Source of the DNA: Hoplostethus atlanticus
Lineage: Eukaryota; Chordata; Actinopteri; Trachichthyiformes; Trachichthyidae
Assembly (NCBI GenBank): GCA_034670405.1
Contig: JAXDDX010000002.1
Coordinates: 9,424,501-9,488,500 of the forward strand
Length of the DNA stretch: 64,000 nt
Direction: 5' to 3'
In this document: one piece after another, positions 44,713-64,000 of the stretch
How positions within the stretch are numbered: the first letter of the stretch is position 1
Layout: each line of letters opens with the position of its first letter
Position numbers and translations under genes: made by a program
The notes under the pieces: generated by a model
What the model saw: only the letters and a program-made list of their open reading frames with translations
What the model was told of the DNA's origin: nothing
Databases searched by the model: none

Positions 44713-46907
44713 TCTTCCAAAACTAGAAACAAGAAAGCCAAGGCATACTGCTTTTTACTTTTGTCTCTACATGTGACTTTTAGGACATCCTTAGTTTCCA
44801 ACCACCGCATGTGGTGGTAAGTGTCTCTATACTCTCATGCTGTTGGTGACCTCATTACAAGGTGTGTGTGTGTGTGTGTGTGTGCGTGTGCGTGTGCGCG
44901 TGTGTGATGTGGCTGTATGCAGTATATACATAAGGGATAAACATGAAACATCATCCACCAACCTTCTGATGTGTCTATATAAATATATATAGGCTAAGTG
45001 TTAATCTATGTGGGTGTAAATAGACCCCCTATGTACTTCAAACATTCAAGCTAGCTTACTTAATAGATGTTATTCATTAGAGCATGTCATATATTGGGAG
45101 CCGTGATGAAATAACCATGAGCAGTCTTAGAGCTTTTTGTGAAGTTTACTCTCTTTTTATCCACACTATTGTCCTCTTTTGTACAATGTTCTCAATACAT
45201 ACATTTTTGAGAAGTCCAGTCTACTCGGTATTATCATGATTGCTTCGCAACAAGTACATTTAAAACAACAGAAAGGTAGAACAGGATATCATTGGCAGGA
45301 TTAGTTAAGTACAAAGAATGCAGTTTCCTATGGAGTGAATCAGGAAGCATCTGGGGCTGCCATGTTCATGTCAATGCTCTGGGATGAAGGTGCCCTACTA
45401 GGTGCCCTAGAGATTGTAGCCTAAAAGAAAATTGATTTTGATTCCTGTGATCGTGGAGGGATCGATTAATATGTGTGAACATCAGCAACTCTCTCCCAAA
45501 GCTAGAAACCAGCGAGTCAGGACTCTGTGAGACAAAGCTGCTCCACTGACTTTATGGACACATTGGAGGTCTGTCTTAAATCAGCTTTATTGGAAAGTAA
45601 TCCTAATAGTTTTAAACCAGAAAACATATCACTTGAAAATCACCCTGGTCATTGTTCTAGTCAGTGGAGAACTTCACAGACTAGTCTTGTCTCTGTTCTC
45701 TGGTTGTGGGAGCGACACTAATCTAGACTAGACTCCCCAAGAGAGAAGGAAGAACATTTGTGAATTCAGTTTCAGATTGGTTTTGTCCTTTCATGTTAAC
45801 CATTAGGAATGAAATTGTAATAAAGAGCCCAAATTAACATCTAAAGGGCAACTTCACCCCACTGCCATTGCTTGGCAATATGCCTGGAGCATGTTCAATT
45901 AAGAGAAGTGTTCACAAAACGTTACAAATTGATTTACATTTTATAGAGTTTATGTCAACAATCAACTACATTTTCAGTGCTTGACAGAGGTTGTGTAGTA
46001 CAAATGAGCTCAGTTACAATTTGTCTAGCACTCAGGTCCTCGCAGACCATTATGATCATGTTGTCATGACAGAGTGTCACAGACCTGCACTAGGGTGGGG
46101 ACCAATGGTATAAATTTACCAGGATTCAAGTAACCAGATTACAAAAATGGCAGATGTATTCTGTTGTAGGTACAGAAAAAAAATCCAAAGTAATCAGAGT
46201 GAAGATACTTTTGAGACGGAACTTGAATTACTCAGAAACATGTCTGAAGGGAATACAAATTTGTGTTGTTGTGGGTTCATAAGATCATGGAGATCATAAT
46301 AACACTATTCACATTAGTACATATTCTATGGATGTGGAGGCAAAGAAATCCCATATAAGAAATCCCAAGTACAACAGTGGTTTATGCTCCTGATTTACAA
46401 TTTTAAACAGGCACCAATTCACATTTCCAAAGTAATCTGCCCAATCTTGGCCTTGCAGTTCTACATAACACATTTGTCTACATCTGAACATCTCCTTAAC
46501 ACTGCACTGCTCTTGAACATACCCCATAAAAGTTAAACAGCAGCAGAAGTTTCCAACTAAATGTCTCAGTAAGTCAGCACCAGCTGGAGTCTGTGCTCTC
46601 TTAAAGGGAAAAGCAACCCTAAAATAGAACACGTTCTTTCTATGATCGTAGCTCAGTCTTGATTTGTGAAAATGAACAAGTGCCTTACAAAGCTAGAAAA
46701 CAAGAGTCAAGAGTGTGTTAACGAAATCATCAAGAGACAAATAAAATCCTTGTGCTGCTCCACTGACAGTGAATTGGACACCATGACCATGCATGACCAT
46801 ACTGTAGGCTGAATTTATGGGCATATGCCTCATATCTGTTTGCACTACACTAAAAGAAAGTATTGATCCAAGTAGTAATTTCAGCTTTCTATATTTTATC
46901 AGCACAT
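44713..46907. other. Intergenic sequence between gna14 and gnaq
   Basis: It contains (GT)n at 44863-44885 and otherwise AT-rich unique-looking sequence. I see no ORF with coding character and no RNA gene. Confidence 0.6.
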
Positions 46908-49900
46908 TTTATTGCTGTTTTTCAATCACTTTGCCTTGATGTTTTATCATTGAGCAAATAAAGTAAAGTAAAACATTAAGTCAATATTCCTCCTCCAGGT
47001 TTTGTCCCTTATTCACATCAAACATTAGAGTCTTGATCCTCTGGTTTTAGCTTTTAGAAAGACTTATTCAGGCTCATAAATACTGACTGGACTGTCTACG
47101 TTCAGTAGATTACACACGTGAACTGTTTTATCAAGGATTTTTCCTTTAACAAAACTGGGCCAGCATCAACAGCCACTTAACCACAGCAGGGACACAACTG
47201 ACTCACAATGTCTATAGACTGTGATCATAAACACTGATAACCTGAAACTATAGTTCATAGCTTCAAATCATCTCTTCTGGCAACAAGAATCACATTGACA
47301 CTGATATGGGCAAAATTCAGTGACACGTATGAGTTGTATGAATTGGCCCACAATAGCCCCATTAGGCCCTGCTGTTGATGAGTGGTTATTGAACGCCCAG
47401 GACGTTTGCGTGGAACAGGGGCTTGATAACTCATTTACTTCCAAGTTCATTGTCTGCAGGGCAGGAAATGTTTTTTGACCACTGGCCACAGTGGCTGGTG
47501 CTTGCCAAAATTTACCAGCCAACTAAAATTTCAGAAAAGAATAGAACCTGCTAATGATGGTTGGTTACCTGCTACAGTGAGTGGTGGACTAGATGCTGAA
47601 ACCAGAGCATTTGGTTAGAGGCTGGTGGTAATTTTGCATTCCAAGCATTTTGAAGTGTATTTGCACTATTGTTCAGTTACAATCACATCAGAAAACCCCA
47701 TGCATTGTAATGCATTGTGACGTGCATTTTAAGACATTATGAATCTGATATGACAGTTGTCAAATTATTAGAAATTGTGTTCTGATTATAATGCACTCAT
47801 AATGTGCTTATGATGTCTGTAATACATAAGCAACACTTCAAGTGTTACCAGGGCTTGCTATAGCACAACATAACACAAGGAGACCACCAGCCCAAACCCA
47901 AACAAAGCAATCCTCCAGCTACCTTATGTGACATTATTGGCCATAACATGTTTACTCTTCATAAAAACACCAATGCCTTGCATGGGACTTCAGAGAGGCA
48001 CAGCTTATTCAATAAGGCAATATGTACATGTGAACTGTATGTATTTTCCTATGTTGTTAATTCATGAATCAAATCTAAAACAACACTGCTGTACATTCTA
48101 AAGACTAGTGGCCATCAAGAGGGAACTGAAGTGAACAGAAAACTGTAAAGGTATCATCCTCGTTAGGTAAAATACTTGATTATTTCCTGTGAGTGTGTGT
48201 ATGCGTGTGCACGCGGGTAGAAGACTCAATGCTGACAGAGTATAGAATACTGAGTGTGAATACTTGGTACTGTATGAAACAAGCCATACAGTGTTCATAA
48301 CAGGGGAGGAGGTGGTGGAGGAGGAGGTTCAATAAAACAAATTGCATACTGGCTCTATCAGTATGAGAGGGTTTAGTGAGGGTGATGGCGTTTGGGGTCA
48401 TGGGATGTGTGGTAGACTAAGGAATATTGTCTCTCAAAGTTAATACTTACTGAGAAGCTGTAATGAACTTAAATAAAAGAGAAACAGAATCATTGAGTAA
48501 TGTGATTATGCCTATATAACAAGTGCTCTGTTCCTGAAGCCAGTTAAGAACTTAACTAATACAATTAGCCCTGTAGATTGGATTTAGTCTGCAGTTTTTC
48601 ATAGAAAAGTCAATTTAACAAAACAGCTACTGTAAGTACTGGCATACCCATCAATCTGCTGTTGAATAATAATATTCCTCTTTATGCAGTTCTGAGACTG
48701 TACAATATTTCATTGCTAAGAAATAAAACTGGCAAAACACAAAATGTACATTCTCCTCTTTAAAAAACAAAACAAAAACAAAGATGTAAATAACATATTT
48801 TTTCTTCCAAAAATGAATTAGCCATTAGACATACAATACAATTACATAGATACATATTTTCAATACCTGCACATTCAATCTGCCAAAAAAGTAATGATTA
48901 CAAAGCCAACAAAGATGCTGCCATATATATAGAGAGAGATGTATGTACAATGATTATAGCATTCATAATTGCACTATGCCTCAATAAAATGTAAATTACA
49001 GGCTTATGTTTTAGGGAATTGTTACAAAAGATCTAGATACTCAAAATAACTTGGGTATGAGGAGTTGCGAACCCCAGGTGCCAATCAGAAACAAGAAGGG
49101 CTTACTTTGGTTCAAATTGAACATCAACACTCGCCCTTGTATGCAGGAATTAGCCAAATTTATCCTCCACTGCTAGTGAACTACAACAGTCAGGCAGCCG
49201 GGCTGTGATTGGACAAATAAAAAGACACAGCTGGAATGTGACTGGATGGTCTGCAGGCCAGAGGGAGGGGATCACAGCCACACACTCTGTTGTGATTGGA
49301 CAGTTCGGACAGTTCAGTGTGCTGGGTGGCTGCCTCCTCTTTGTTAGCCTGCTAAGTAAGTGTAATGTCAGTCCAAGCAGTCAATACCATTGACTGTGTT
49401 GAATACTTAAAAACTGCAGGAGTCAGTTGGTTGGTCAATCGTTATGTCAGTCAGTAAAGTCAGTCAGTCCACTATGTGTTCCATTCTTTAGCCCCGCCCT
49501 TTCCCGTCCTCAACACATTTCATTGAAGTAGTAAACAGCGCAAAGTGGAGTCTGCTTGAGTTGTTTTGGCATTGGCAATAAATACACATATTACCATAAT
49601 AAAAAAGCATGAATGTGGCACAGTTGAACATAATTATTAAACAACATTGTCTCATAAATTACTACGTTCTTAACTCCCCTGGATCTATGGAAAGCAACCA
49701 CCACCATCATCACTGTGACGACTCAGGACAGAGAGGCCCCTCTGCACCTCCCAACCTAGTCGCACTTCTCTCTTCAATAGGTGGAGCTTTCTCTAAAGTG
49801 GAAAGCACAGAAAGCACTTTTTAAAGCCAATTTCTCTCACACTTCTGAACTCCAATGTTACACAGTTGCTGTCAAGTGACCGCCGCTCAACAAAGGATTC

Positions 49901-50735
49901 CTCAAGCGGTCACTGTGGCAGCTCAGACGAATTGTAGGATCGTTCTACTCCGCCAGTGGCCATGTGCTTCCAGCGTCATACACACTCTACCCGCTGGATG
50001 GTACCGAAATCAATGCAATAACAATGATTAATGTCAATATCAAATCAATATCAAATAATTTAAAAATCACAGTTTATACTTATATGTCAATACACCTGCC
50101 AATCAGTCCTTCACAGGAAACCTATAAGCTGTTAATTAGAGATTTGTAATATTGTTTCCTGCTGGGCAAAGGAGTAAACGCCCACAGCATAGCTTCAGAA
50201 TGGACTGATAGGTAAGGAGGGAAGGTCAAAAGGAATGAAAAGCTTTTTTTTCTTTTTTAAAAACAGGCAGGAGGGAGAGAGCACCTTGCATTCATTTCAG
50301 CTCTGATGCATCAGACAGACTGACAGACAAGACAGACAGACAGACAGACAGAAGCCCTCCCCAACCTTTGAGTGCACCAACTACTTTCTTTCTTTCAAAA
50401 AACAAACAAACAAAAAAAATTCACAATGCGCAAAGCCTAAAAATGAGGATCAGTGCTGTACATATTCAACAGCCAACCTCCCACCCTACCCCCTCATCCT
50501 GCCTCCCCCCTCCCTACATTTTATCAACTCCTTAAATAGTAAGATACCGTTTACTTTGCTCACCTCTTGGGGACCAAGGGGTCAACAAATGGCAAATAAA
50601 TTAGTATTATGCAACCATTAGATTTTTTTCTGAGATTTTCTTTTTCATGTGTGTATATGATTTATCTTTTCACAGATTGCGACAGTCTGTCAGTGTGTTG
50701 AGGGCCATCCTGCCGGGACGCCCAGCCCTACTCCA
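46908..50735 (-). other. gnaq: Probable gnaq 3'UTR
   Basis: There is no ORF with coding character below the gnaq stop. The first canonical AATAAA on the minus strand that I find is at 46908-46913, which would give a 3'UTR of about 3.8 kb. Long 3'UTRs are known for GNAQ in other vertebrates. The end is uncertain; an earlier non-canonical signal is possible. Confidence 0.45.
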
Positions 50736-57740
<7,005 letters not shown>

Positions 57741-57999
57741 CTGAGAAAGAAGACAGGCAGGTGGGACAGTGAACAGATAGTTTATTTATTTAGTGGGTTT
57801 GTAAGGTTTCGTTAACTTTTTAAAGCCAGGAACCAAGTGACAAATTGAATCTCCAACCTGCTTAATGGGGCATTAAGTCATTTATGACTTTTATCGGCCT
57901 CTATTGGCAACCAAGGAAATGCAAGAACATTAACAGGTCTCTGGCACAATGGACAGAAATATAAAAGTAACATTTTCATATTAGAGAGTAAGCTAGCTC

Positions 58000-58140
58000 A
58001 GTGGTTTTTCAATGCTGGTCCTCGGGGCCCAGAGTCCTGCTGGTTTTGTGGATTGAGTTGGATCATTTTCAAAAGGCACTGACAATTACTGGAAACACAC
58101 ACTCAATGCCCATGACTAGAGCCAGCAGCACCTAGCTCCT
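58000..58140. repeat. Possible hAT-like non-autonomous remnant
   Basis: The wording CAATGCTGGTCCTCGGGGCC followed by CAGAGTCCTGCTGG resembles the end of a common fish hAT-type short element. The far end is unclear. Confidence 0.3.
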
Positions 58141-59572
58141 GTATGTTGGAAAAGTGGGAAGTTGACATGGCCTCATCAGATCTCATTAATATATTGGCAA
58201 ATGGATGAATTGAGAGACTTAGCAGCCAATTTCCACTCTCATTTTCCCCCCATGTTACTGCTGGTTACATTTACACAAAAGCTTTTATCACTTGGGTTAG
58301 AAGGCTCATCCATGTAATACAGGAAGTGCAACAAGGGCCAATTCATTTCAGAGTTGTTAAAAACATGTTATGTTTTTTCAAAACCTGTCAATTGTTTTTT
58401 TACTTTTTTGTTGTTTATATTTGTCATTTTGCTGTTGTATATTATGAACTGGCAATATCAGACAGACATTCTATAGTAATTAATTACTTAGATTCATTGA
58501 AAATTTTGTTTTTGCCTGCAGGGCCAGTGAAAATACTCCAACCAGGCAAAAGCTTTTTAACATTGAGATGTGCAGAAATAGGCCCATAACCCATTAGGTT
58601 GGGCTCTGACTATAGTTTAAGATTGGATTTGGCAAAGGCTGCGTTTACACTTGCATATTTTGAGAGCATTCATTCTGGAAAAAAATTGGTTTAGTGCTTT
58701 TTGCCAGTGACTGTACACATTACCAAGGTGCAAAACATCATCAGATTGTTCACAATGTTGCCATTGATGATGTAACTAAAGCAACATTGTTAAGGAAGAG
58801 AGACACAAACTGAACATTGCTGATGTGAATCTTTCTTTACTGCTTAATGTAAACTTCCTACACATACACAACTGAAACCCCTCGATGGTTTTCATGCTTC
58901 CCCAAACCGGTTCCTAGGTGGTTCAAAGTAAAATGATGCAACCCCTGAAAGTGTAGATTTGACAGTTTTAAGGAATCAAAGTGCTTCTCAAAACATTTTG
59001 CAACACAAGTGTATATGAGAACAAAAAGACTTTCTGAGGACAAATAGCTGAATCGTGGATTTTTAAACATACAGGATACATGCATAAGCACATACACGCA
59101 GATACACGTGCACGTAAACGTGCATGCACACACAAAAAGTGATATTGGGTCGTATCTCCTTTCCTTTCCGCTCCTTAGTTTGCTTGGTCTGGTAGTGGAC
59201 CAGCAATAACATCTCTCTTTTCTCCGTGGTGACAAGAGCTATTTGGGTGTGAAGAGGCTGGAGTTTGCTTTTGGTTCATTGAGAACCTTGGCAGACCCAT
59301 TCAACAGCTAACTTTACCTCACCTCTAACTCCAAAAGAACGTTGGCAGGAAGGTGTGTGTGTGTTTGCGTGTCAGTAGCCAAGGGACCTGCATTCCAGTG
59401 CAACCTACAGACTCAGCCAGGGTGTCTCCCTCCAAATGCGACTCTACTTTGGGCCCAAAACACAATTCTGCATACCTAGATACGTTCAGCAGTTGGCTAC
59501 GTCACAGAAACAAGTTGAGGACTAAGACAGTTGTGAACTATAACCCAAAGGCTAAGAGAATAAGCTTGTAAT

Positions 59573-59690
59573 TGTGAGGTTGCTGATTCAAATGACTGAG
59601 TAGGGAAGGCAGCAAAGTGAAACATTAGCAGTTAACACCTTCCAAAACACTTGATGTGCCCTTGTGCAAGGCACTTAACCTTGGATTTAT
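59573..59690 (+). repeat. Fish retroposon remnant
   Basis: GAGGTTGCTGATTCAAATG then TGCCCTTGTGCAAGGCACTT and AACC matches the body of a common fish SINE/LINE-linked repeat. Both ends are degenerate. Confidence 0.45.
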
Positions 59691-60197
59691 ATCTTATGTT
59701 AAATTCTTTTAGTTGCATGAAACATTTGGGAAATGCTGAACATTGAATCAACAAAAGATATTCTTCTATTATACCTGTTCAGTGGATGGGATAGTTTGGA
59801 ACTATGTAAGTTTGAAATAATACATTAATAACTTCCTTAACACTAAATACATACACATACAGCTTCCTTCCAGAAAGCAGACCATGACAGATCTCACACC
59901 AGAGATTCTTAGTGATTCAAATCTTCACTTCTTGCCAGGGCTATTAACAGGAATTTGACTAACCTTGTCAAATTAATGTCAAACGCAAAATACACTTTGG
60001 CAGATTTATCCAGGAAAAGTGGAACAATGAGTAATCTGAAAACCTAAATTAACTGTGCCAGGGGGTTTTGGATTTACACAGGCACAAAGGATTTGGTCTG
60101 CTTCTCTGTGTGTCACAGTTCTGATCTTCTTGTGGCTGTCCAAATGGGAAGAGAAAGTTTTGAAAAAAAATGTAAATGCAGCCTTTGAGACCTTTAT

Positions 60198-60262
60198 GAT
60201 CAGAATCAGCTTTAATTTCCCAAGTGCAATGGGTGCACAAGGAATGTGACCTGGTTAACGGG
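60198..60262 (-). repeat. Fish retroposon tail remnant
   Basis: ATCAGAATCAGCTTTAATTT then GTGCACAAGGAATGTGACCT is the reverse complement of a frequent fish non-LTR tail. It is short and without further body. Confidence 0.4.
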
Positions 60263-60623
60263 TGCTGACACATTGCAATCCAGTCATACAGAATCAGATT
60301 GCACTGGATTTTGGAACAGCTGAGTCTTCTTTTAAAGACGGGTGGAGGAGGTGTTTCCTCCGGGGAGCCGCTTTTTCAACAAAACTGCCCTTGAAAATAT
60401 GAAATATAAATCTCTCTAGAATTGCCACTAATTTATAAGTTACTATTCTACCAGCCTACAGTATTTTATCCACGCCACCTCACATTGTGGGAATGTGAAA
60501 AGGTTACAGCTACACAGTATAGGCAGTAGCTGCATGCCAAATAAGAATAGTTTCTCCAAAACAATTTCTGGCACCCATGAACCACATCTGGGTGCTGATG
60601 GTCTGTGGTCAAACAGATGGCAC

Positions 60624-60662
60624 GGGGGGGGGGGGGGGGGGGGAGAGAGAGAGAGAGAGAGA
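60624..60662 (+). repeat. G20(AG)n tract
   Basis: Twenty G residues are followed by about nine AG units in gnaq intron 1. Homopolymer length is prone to assembly error. Confidence 0.95.
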
Positions 60663-61698
60663 TGTTTGATAGGTGCATATAACCACTTGTGTGTGTGTGT
60701 GTGTGTGTGTGTGTACGTGTATGGTGGCGACCAGAGCCTGCTGAGTCACTAGGTGTGTAAGGGAGTGTGTCTGTCTAATGACAAATTTGAACTTGAACTA
60801 GGTTTCATGTCTGTTCAGTAAAAAAGGTGCACGCCATTAAGCAACTGAGGCACTACAACACACAATAGTCTGCACTGTTTACATTTAATCTGCCCAACAT
60901 GCATAGTCATATAAACTGTGTGAAATTGCATCGTTTTGTACCTTGTGTATCATATCAGGTCAGCCCCAGTAACAAATGGCTCCCTAGTACCCTGGCTGGA
61001 CAGGAGATGGTAGCCGCTAACTGTCATATGATGGGGCTTGTTGTTTTCCGTCACTGGCTGCTTGAATTGTTAGCTTGGCTGCATTAACCCATTGATGATT
61101 AGAACATGTTTAGTGCTTTCCCAAACAACCTTGCATTCAAAGGTTTACAGTAGCTGTGGTGTACTTCTTTCAGCTGTAACGCTGACAAAGTTACCACAGC
61201 TTTCAATCTGTATGATAAAAGCAGCTTGTGACTGATCAGATGAAAAGGTTTGCAAATGATGATTCACAAACATTTGAGTGTTTTTTAAATATTAAATTGC
61301 ACAATTTGTGACTCTGTCTGTAGGGTTTACAAATATTTTCTGTGACTCTGATTTACCTTCACACCCCTTCATCCCACCTATGATTGCGTATGTGTACGTG
61401 TGTGTACATGTACAGGTGAGTGTATGTGTGTGAAGGTCGACAGGCATCATGAACTAGGTCCAATGCCACTTGAGGATTGGAGCCGGTCTGTGCCACTTTT
61501 CTAATTGTAAATTTAGCAGACGACAGAGACAAGCCTGACAATTATTCATGTTTAACCCTTTCAACTGTGAAGAGATGTTTGACCTCAATGCTAAATAAAT
61601 ATCAGGCTCAGACACAACATGTATGCAGAAGTACAACTATATATATATATAAAAGACATGTACATTACTTGATATATCTTTCTCAATTTTCAAATGGA

Positions 61699-61815
61699 TA
61701 TACGTTATTCATCCACCACAGCAGCATGCAGGGGTAAAGGATCTTGCTCAAGGATATTTCGACACGGGGGATGAAACCTGGGCCCTGCCGTTGGGGGACA
61801 ACCTCACTGAGCTCC
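61699..61815. repeat. Fish retroposon remnant
   Basis: AGGGGTAAAGGATCTTGCTC then AAGGATATTTCGACACGGGG and GATGAAACCTGGGCCCTGCC resembles the central part of a common fish repeat containing a tRNA-like B-box region. It lies in gnaq intron 1. Confidence 0.4.
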
Positions 61816-63778
61816 AGGACTTCCTGTCGTCCCTTAAGCTTTATTCAAAGTTACAAACTATTACAGTGCATTGCCAGCTTCCTACACCGATCCTACACTG
61901 TGATCGTGTGCTCTTCGTGTGTGTATGTGCACCTGCATGCTCCAGTGAGGCAGTAGTCAACATTATGTCACTTTTTACTACCAAAGACAACACTAACACA
62001 TGCCATATTGAATGACCTGATTTCTATACGAAAGCTATGAATTTCAAACAAAGATATACGAATTTCATCTTAATCAAATGATATCTTGGTTTGAATAGAG
62101 TATGGAGAGAAATGCAGACAGACAGAACCAACAACTCTGTCAGTAATCAACAGTAGTCCATCGTTTGTATTACAATGATTTACCAATCAATTAGTCATGA
62201 AACACAAGCTTTGACCGGGTCTTAGACCAGGTCTAAACCTCCCCAGTGATCTTTAGTGTTGGTTAGTTTCATCTCTCCATCTTCTCTACTACCAGTGGTT
62301 TTCAGCTACTTCTCACAAAACTGTCTTTCAAGATTTTTATTCTCAGGACATAATTGGATTTTGTGAGTTAATCTGATAAAATGTTCCCTGTTTTAGGCTA
62401 CTAAACTTCTAGTTAACAGGGTTTTATTCTTTAGTTTTCATTTAATTTACCCTTGATTTATTCAGGCAGGTCCCTTAAGAACACATCCTTACATGCAGGG
62501 ACAAGCTGACATTTCAGTTACGTTTCAATGTCTTGGAATTCTATGGCAGCATCATGTAGCCATGAGTTTCATAGAAAACCTTAATTTCCATTGTTCCCCC
62601 AGAAGGACTTGGACTTTTCATCCTGCAACCCAACTTTCAGTCCCGACCCAGTTTCTGAAAAGCATTGTGCTTTTCAGAGTTTTAATATAGTTTTGGGAGG
62701 AGAGATCCAGTTACAGTAATGAACTAACCTACTTATCATAACCAATGCCATCCTGATTCACATTCCCATTCTTCCTCTCCCAGAAGACAAACGCACCCTT
62801 CTCTAGTTCTCATTTTATTATCAACAGTCCTACCATAAGTTACTGCTTACAACTCTCCCTCATTCAAATCATCCTGAGCATCCCATGACTGCATGGGTTT
62901 GGTATCTCAGCTCAAGTTATGCAGTCACGCCTCTCACCTACTATCCCACTGCACATTGTAATTCCCCAAACTAATAAAATGCTGTAAGAGGGTAAATTAT
63001 TCACCCTTGTTAAAAAGATAGAGAGAACAGTAATCTGGGTCTTACAGCCTACTTCCCCTCAAGCAAACGTCTTGATCAAATGTCCTTCTGACAGTTGTTT
63101 CACATTGAAAGCCACCATAACATCTGCATTCTTTCACTGGGATGGATGATAGCTGCATAATGGTTGAAGGTGCCGGTTTTTTAAGTGGAACTTACTGGTA
63201 TGAATCTCCTGAACAACTAGGAAAGGTTTTGGGAGTGAATGAGAGGTGCTGTTCCGTGGCTCCGCAACTACACTCAAGTAACCCTCTGAGCAACGCCCAC
63301 AGCTCCTCCAACCCGGCTTCTCAGTAGCCAAGAGTAAGAATCGATGCTTGTACTGGACAGCTCCTAGCTCCTAACACGCCCTTCCCCTACAACAACGTGC
63401 CTATAAGAGTTACATTCTGCACCTCTTTCCTTTACTAAGTCTAATGAGAAGTCTACTAAGTCCAATAAGAAGCAAAAGGAGGATAAAAGCTTGAAAGGTT
63501 TTCTAAACCTCCTCAGTTTTTATGTTGTGTGTGCTTTAAACGCACCGTCCCCAGGGACACAAAGCAATTAGAGAGTTTGAAAGATCAGGCTAGAAAAGCA
63601 AGTATTAAAGATGCACATTTTAAAAGACGTCTATGCTTGTCCGGAGTTTTTTTGGTGTTGTTTATGTGCTTGACAGCATGAAGTCCTCCAGGACACAAAG
63701 CAATTAGTGAGTTTGAGAACCCTCAATACACTGATATCATATAGGCTAGGTTAATGGAGCCATATAGATTTATAGATT

Positions 63779-64000
63779 TATTTGATACACTTATTTGTCT
63801 TAGCTCTTTGATTTTCCTATTTGTCTCATTTGTTTAAAAAAAAGTAGGTAGCTAACTTATTGCACTTTTACCTTAGCGCTAGTTATGCTCTTAGTTGCTT
63901 GTTTAGGAAGGAAATGCACTTACGATTTCTGGTGATTAGTAGTTTTCTTGCCTACCTATGTTGAATGCACTTATTGTAAGTCACTTTGGATAAAAGCGTC
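63779..64000 (+). mobile_element. Second copy of the same L2-like LINE 3' end, cut by window edge
   Basis: The sequence from TTTGATACACTTATTTGTC to the window end matches 44420-44680 nearly base for base, apart from a deletion of about 50 nt in the short-repeat part and a few substitutions. It is 5'-truncated within the 3'UTR and lies in the same orientation, in gnaq intron 1. Confidence 0.85.

Larger units (their letters stand above)
57741..64000 (-). other. gnaq intron 1 (runs off the window)
   Basis: No further G-alpha exon or other gene is seen. The stretch holds a possible hAT-like remnant near 58000-58140, retroposon remnants near 59573-59690, 60198-60262 and 61699-61815, G20 followed by (GA)n at 60624-60662, (GT)n at 60690-60713 and an L2-like LINE 3' end from 63779 to the edge. 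Confidence 0.75.

Overview
The window is genomic DNA from a ray-finned, almost certainly teleost, fish. Three spliced vertebrate genes can be rebuilt exon by exon. The introns are short and carry (CA)n repeats together with remnants of fish-type retroposons (L2-like LINE, RTE/Rex-like tails), a Tc1-like transposon and a solo LTR. There are no prokaryotic features and no RNA genes that I can support. I cannot name the species.

Layout. Positions 1-28762 (+) hold the 3' part of vps13a. I find 53 constitutive exons in continuous phase, encoding the last 2478 residues; roughly the first 700 residues lie upstream of the window. The 3'UTR runs to a poly(A) signal near 30001. Positions 30130-42511 (-) hold a complete seven-exon gna14 (354 codons plus stop) that ends tail-to-tail against vps13a. 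Positions 42512-50735 are intergenic or gnaq 3'UTR and include a 5'-truncated L2-like LINE at 43455-44712. Positions 50736-57740 (-) hold gnaq exons 2-7; exon 1 lies beyond the right edge, so 57741-64000 is gnaq intron 1. It ends in a second copy of the same LINE 3' end. The order vps13a(+), gna14(-), gnaq(-) matches the arrangement I know from human 9q21.

Function. VPS13A (chorein) is a bridge-like lipid-transfer protein at membrane contact sites. This window encodes its FFAT-like motif, the six-repeat adaptor-binding (VAB) region, the ATG2_C-like membrane-binding segment and the C-terminal PH-like domain. GNA14 and GNAQ are paralogous Gq-class G-protein alpha subunits that activate phospholipase C-beta. 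Their neighbouring position and identical lengths for exons 2-7 (185/155/129/130/154/191 nt of coding sequence) fit an old tandem duplication. No functional link between vps13a and the G-alpha genes is implied by position alone.

The most interesting signal is a probable alternative last exon of vps13a at 26329-26400. It would replace the PH-like domain with a short Asp-rich tail, and it has a strong acceptor, an immediate stop and its own poly(A) signal. Other points worth a look are complementary CA/GT tracts around splice sites, a retroposon tail that supplies a vps13a 3' splice site, a candidate 78-nt cassette exon, and several mobile-element remnants with visible boundaries. I see no wholly novel system.
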